The notes beneath the pieces were generated by a model. It ran no database searches. It was not told the DNA's origin and saw only the letters and a list, made by a program, of their open reading frames with translations. A stretch of DNA of 7,610 nt, from positions 1 to 7,610 of the forward strand of contig JANQRM010000625.1 in assembly GCA_028284565.1 (NCBI GenBank), given 5' to 3'. Below are positions 5,767-7,610 of the stretch, one piece after another (positions within the stretch are counted from its first letter, which is position 1; the number at the start of each line of letters is the position of its first letter). The stretch comes from Anaerolineae bacterium (lineage in GTDB: Bacteria; Chloroflexota; Anaerolineae; Aggregatilineales; Phototrophicaceae). The position numbers and the translations under genes are program-made.

Positions 5767-7610
5767 TTATTCCCCTAGACTGAAGGCTTCAACTTCTGCC
5801 CCATTGACTTGATAAATCTTGCCAACGCCCTCTTCAAAGACGAGCGTCAATAAGCCCATCTCCACCATTTCATCAAACTTGGCGAGTCCCTCTTCTGAGG
5901 CATGCACCGCTTCCAAGCCACTGACAATAATATATTGAATATCGTAGAAGCGTAACATCTGTACCGCATCTTCTATGGATGGTGAGTCATAGAAGGACAT
6001 AATATTCGCTGCCCGTTGGTCAACCAAACGTGGTAGCGGGTCGAAGGTGCGTTGTTGCCGTTGATGATGATTCCAACCAAGCACACTGGGTAAGCCCGTA
6101 TTGATGGTAATGCGCCCATTCCAATGATACTCACTGCCAGCACGTCGCCCTTCAATGATGACCGGACTGCCTTCAACATTCTCTTGCAACCAGCGAATAA
6201 TCGCATAATCCACCGACAAATCAATTGTCTCACCTGTGTTGGCAAGTGTATTGCTCTCGTAGTGGGTAGCATATTTCATATAATCCATGCCATCCAATGT
6301 TAGGGGAGTCTCAGGAGCCATGCGATCTACAGCCCGTCCACGAGTCGCCATAAAGGGGTACATCGCCGCAATCGTCGTCAGAAGTATCAAAGGAATAAAC
6401 CACAACCAGCGCGTTTTGCGTGACCATAATTCGGCACTATCGAGTAACCATGCAAATGCCGCGCCACCTGCTACACTCAAGAGCAACCACGCTTGGATAT
6501 AGAACTTAAACACGGTATTTTGTCGTCCGATGTCGCCATCAATAACGATGAATTCCACACCAAGAGTCAAGGCTAAGGCGAAACCCGCCAACACGAAGAC
6601 AAATTGCATCGCGCGAGATTGATTGGGACGGAAGAACAGCACCGCTATCCAGATTATCAACGGGACAGTAAACAACGCGACTTGATAATCTAATGCACTC
6701 ACTCCGAGAAGGACGATGGTCAAAACGCCTGCACCAAAGAGACCCATACTCAGCCAATTAAAGGTGCCACGCAACGCACCCATTCTCGCCACATTCAGCC
6801 AACGCCACGTCTCCCAGATGAGAAGTGAGACAATCAAGAACAAAAACAAGCCGTGAATATCAAAGTATGCCCAAAGCGGAGTCTTACCACCTGTCCATGG
6901 ACTGATGCTGTTATACGTCGCGGCGTACCATGTCGAATACGGAAGCACAAACAGGAAGGATAATCCTGTGAAACCAATCACCGATGTGAAGAAGTCCACA
7001 GCCGATGCACGATTGAATATCCAGCGCACCGCAATCAATCCAGCAACCAAAGCAAAGGCAAGCAACAAAACCAGTCGCCCTGCACGAAGCACCTTCGATA
7101 AGGCATCACCAAATTCGACTGCTGGTGTAATTTGCCCTAAAGCAAGCGTGAAGACAGCTAGTCCTGCGCCCAAGCCACCAAGTACGACTAACCAGTAACC
7201 CATGCCGTCAAAGTCCGACATCGTCTTACGCCAGCGTACCCACCACGCATAACCCATCCCTACAATTGCAAAGATGAGGAAGGACGGCCAATCCCATGTA
7301 TTCGTTGCACGAACTAAACCTACCGCCAATGCACCGATTGCTATGGTCAAGAATCGCTCATACTTACTGCGGGGGTCATTGGTTGCCAAGAGCAATTCAT
7401 TGAATAAGAAGAGCATGATGAACAACAAGACAGGCATGTTAATCATATGGGCATGAAGGTCACCATAAAGGAAAGTGAAATAGGGCATCTCAGTAATAGC
7501 ATTACCCTCGACACCTGCCGTTTCTGCAAGAACACGCGACGGACCCCAATACCAACGGTCAGAGCCAATGGGGAGAGTCTCGCCACCAATGGCTAAGGCA
7601 GTCCCGCGTA
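5767..7610 (-). CDS. DUF2298 / Chlor_Arch_YYY family integral membrane protein, partial (5' end beyond window)
   Basis: The frame is open from the window edge to TAA at 5769-5767, giving 613 full codons. The first ATG inside the window (7488) is internal: the 40 codons before it contain W-Y-W-G-P-S-R-V-L and G-N-A-I-T-E. These align with W-W-F-R-A-S-R-V-L and Q-P-I-D-E in the downstream paralogue. Numbered from the first full codon, the shared blocks are G-D-L-H-A-H (49-54), N-T-W-D-W-P (103-108), R-Q-N-T-V-F-K-F-Y-I-Q-A-W (362-374), and in the soluble C-terminal domain G-R-I to L-G-W-N-H-H-Q-R-Q-Q-R (498-520). A further match is F-Y-D-I-Q-Y-I near the end. Roughly ten membrane spans are visible before residue 420. 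By alignment with the paralogue at least about 300 N-terminal residues, including the expected YYYxG motif, lie outside the window. The probable role is as for its neighbour: a membrane glycan-assembly protein of unproven activity. Confidence 0.88.
   Translation of the reverse strand, partial: RGTALAIGGETLPIGSDRWYWGPSRVLAETAGVEGNAITEMPYFTFLYGDLHAHMINMPVLLFIMLFLFNELLLATNDPRSKYERFLTIAIGALAVGLVRATNTWDWPSFLIFAIVGMGYAWWVRWRKTMSDFDGMGYWLVVLGGLGAGLAVFTLALGQITPAVEFGDALSKVLRAGRLVLLLAFALVAGLIAVRWIFNRASAVDFFTSVIGFTGLSFLFVLPYSTWYAATYNSISPWTGGKTPLWAYFDIHGLFLFLIVSLLIWETWRWLNVARMGALRGTFNWLSMGLFGAGVLTIVLLGVSALDYQVALFTVPLIIWIAVLFFRPNQSRAMQFVFVLAGFALALTLGVEFIVIDGDIGRQNTVFKFYIQAWLLLSVAGGAAFAWLLDSAELWSRKTRWLWFIPLILLTTIAAMYPFMATRGRAVDRMAPETPLTLDGMDYMKYATHYESNTLANTGETIDLSVDYAIIRWLQENVEGSPVIIEGRRAGSEYHWNGRITINTGLPSVLGWNHHQRQQRTFDPLPRLVDQRAANIMSFYDSPSIEDAVQMLRFYDIQYIIVSGLEAVHASEEGLAKFDEMVEMGLLTLVFEEGVGKIYQVNGAEVEAFSLGE
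5771..5776 (-). promoter_or_regulatory. Ribosome binding site of the second DUF2298 gene
   Basis: AGGGGA on the minus strand lies in the last codons of the upstream gene, ten bases before the ATG at 5760. The spacing is slightly long, but the site supports independent or coupled re-initiation after the TAA at 5769-5767. Confidence 0.45.

Noticed and set aside
1..7610. Mobile elements, CRISPR arrays, tRNA or rRNA genes
   Set aside because: No transposase-like frame, regularly spaced repeat or structured-RNA pattern was seen; coding genes fill almost the whole window.

Overview
The window carries five genes, all on the minus strand, so the biological 5'->3' order runs from high to low coordinates. 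The gene content suggests a Chloroflexota bacterium, possibly an Anaerolineae-like lineage. Two adjacent giant membrane proteins belong to the DUF2298 / 'Chlor_Arch_YYY' family, which I recall as known mainly from Chloroflexi and Archaea. They are followed by a PMT-like membrane protein resembling the Agl23-type family (TIGR03663) that usually accompanies them. Base composition looks moderate (about half G+C by eye) and even across the window. No mobile element, tRNA, rRNA or CRISPR array was seen. The phylum is an inference from gene content only.

Layout in transcription order. (1) 7610-5767: the 3' part of a DUF2298 gene. Its reading frame stays open to the window edge, so the first ATG inside the window (7488) is not its start. 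(2) 5760-2944: a second, complete DUF2298 paralogue of 938 residues, six bases after the first gene's stop and in the same reading frame. (3) 2876-927: a 649-residue polytopic membrane protein with a GT-C/PMT-like N-terminal half. (4) 858-253: an ECF-type RNA polymerase sigma factor. (5) 202-1: the start of a small zf-HC2-like protein, probably the cognate anti-sigma factor, cut by the window edge. Gaps between genes are 6, 67, 50 and 50 bases or similar (68 before the sigma gene). No clear terminator hairpin was seen in any of them, so one long transcript is possible. A separate promoter for the sigma/anti-sigma pair is also possible.

How they may work together: the three membrane proteins look like a surface glycan or glycolipid module. 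Each has many membrane spans followed by a soluble C-terminal domain, probably extracytoplasmic, as in lipid-linked-sugar (GT-C type) glycosyltransferases. The sigma/anti-sigma pair would be a typical envelope-sensing regulator, but a functional link to the membrane genes rests on adjacency alone. The points most worth a second look are the two DUF2298 paralogues separated in frame by one TAA codon, the D-x-H-x-H motif they share, and the degenerate signature motifs of the Agl23-like protein.
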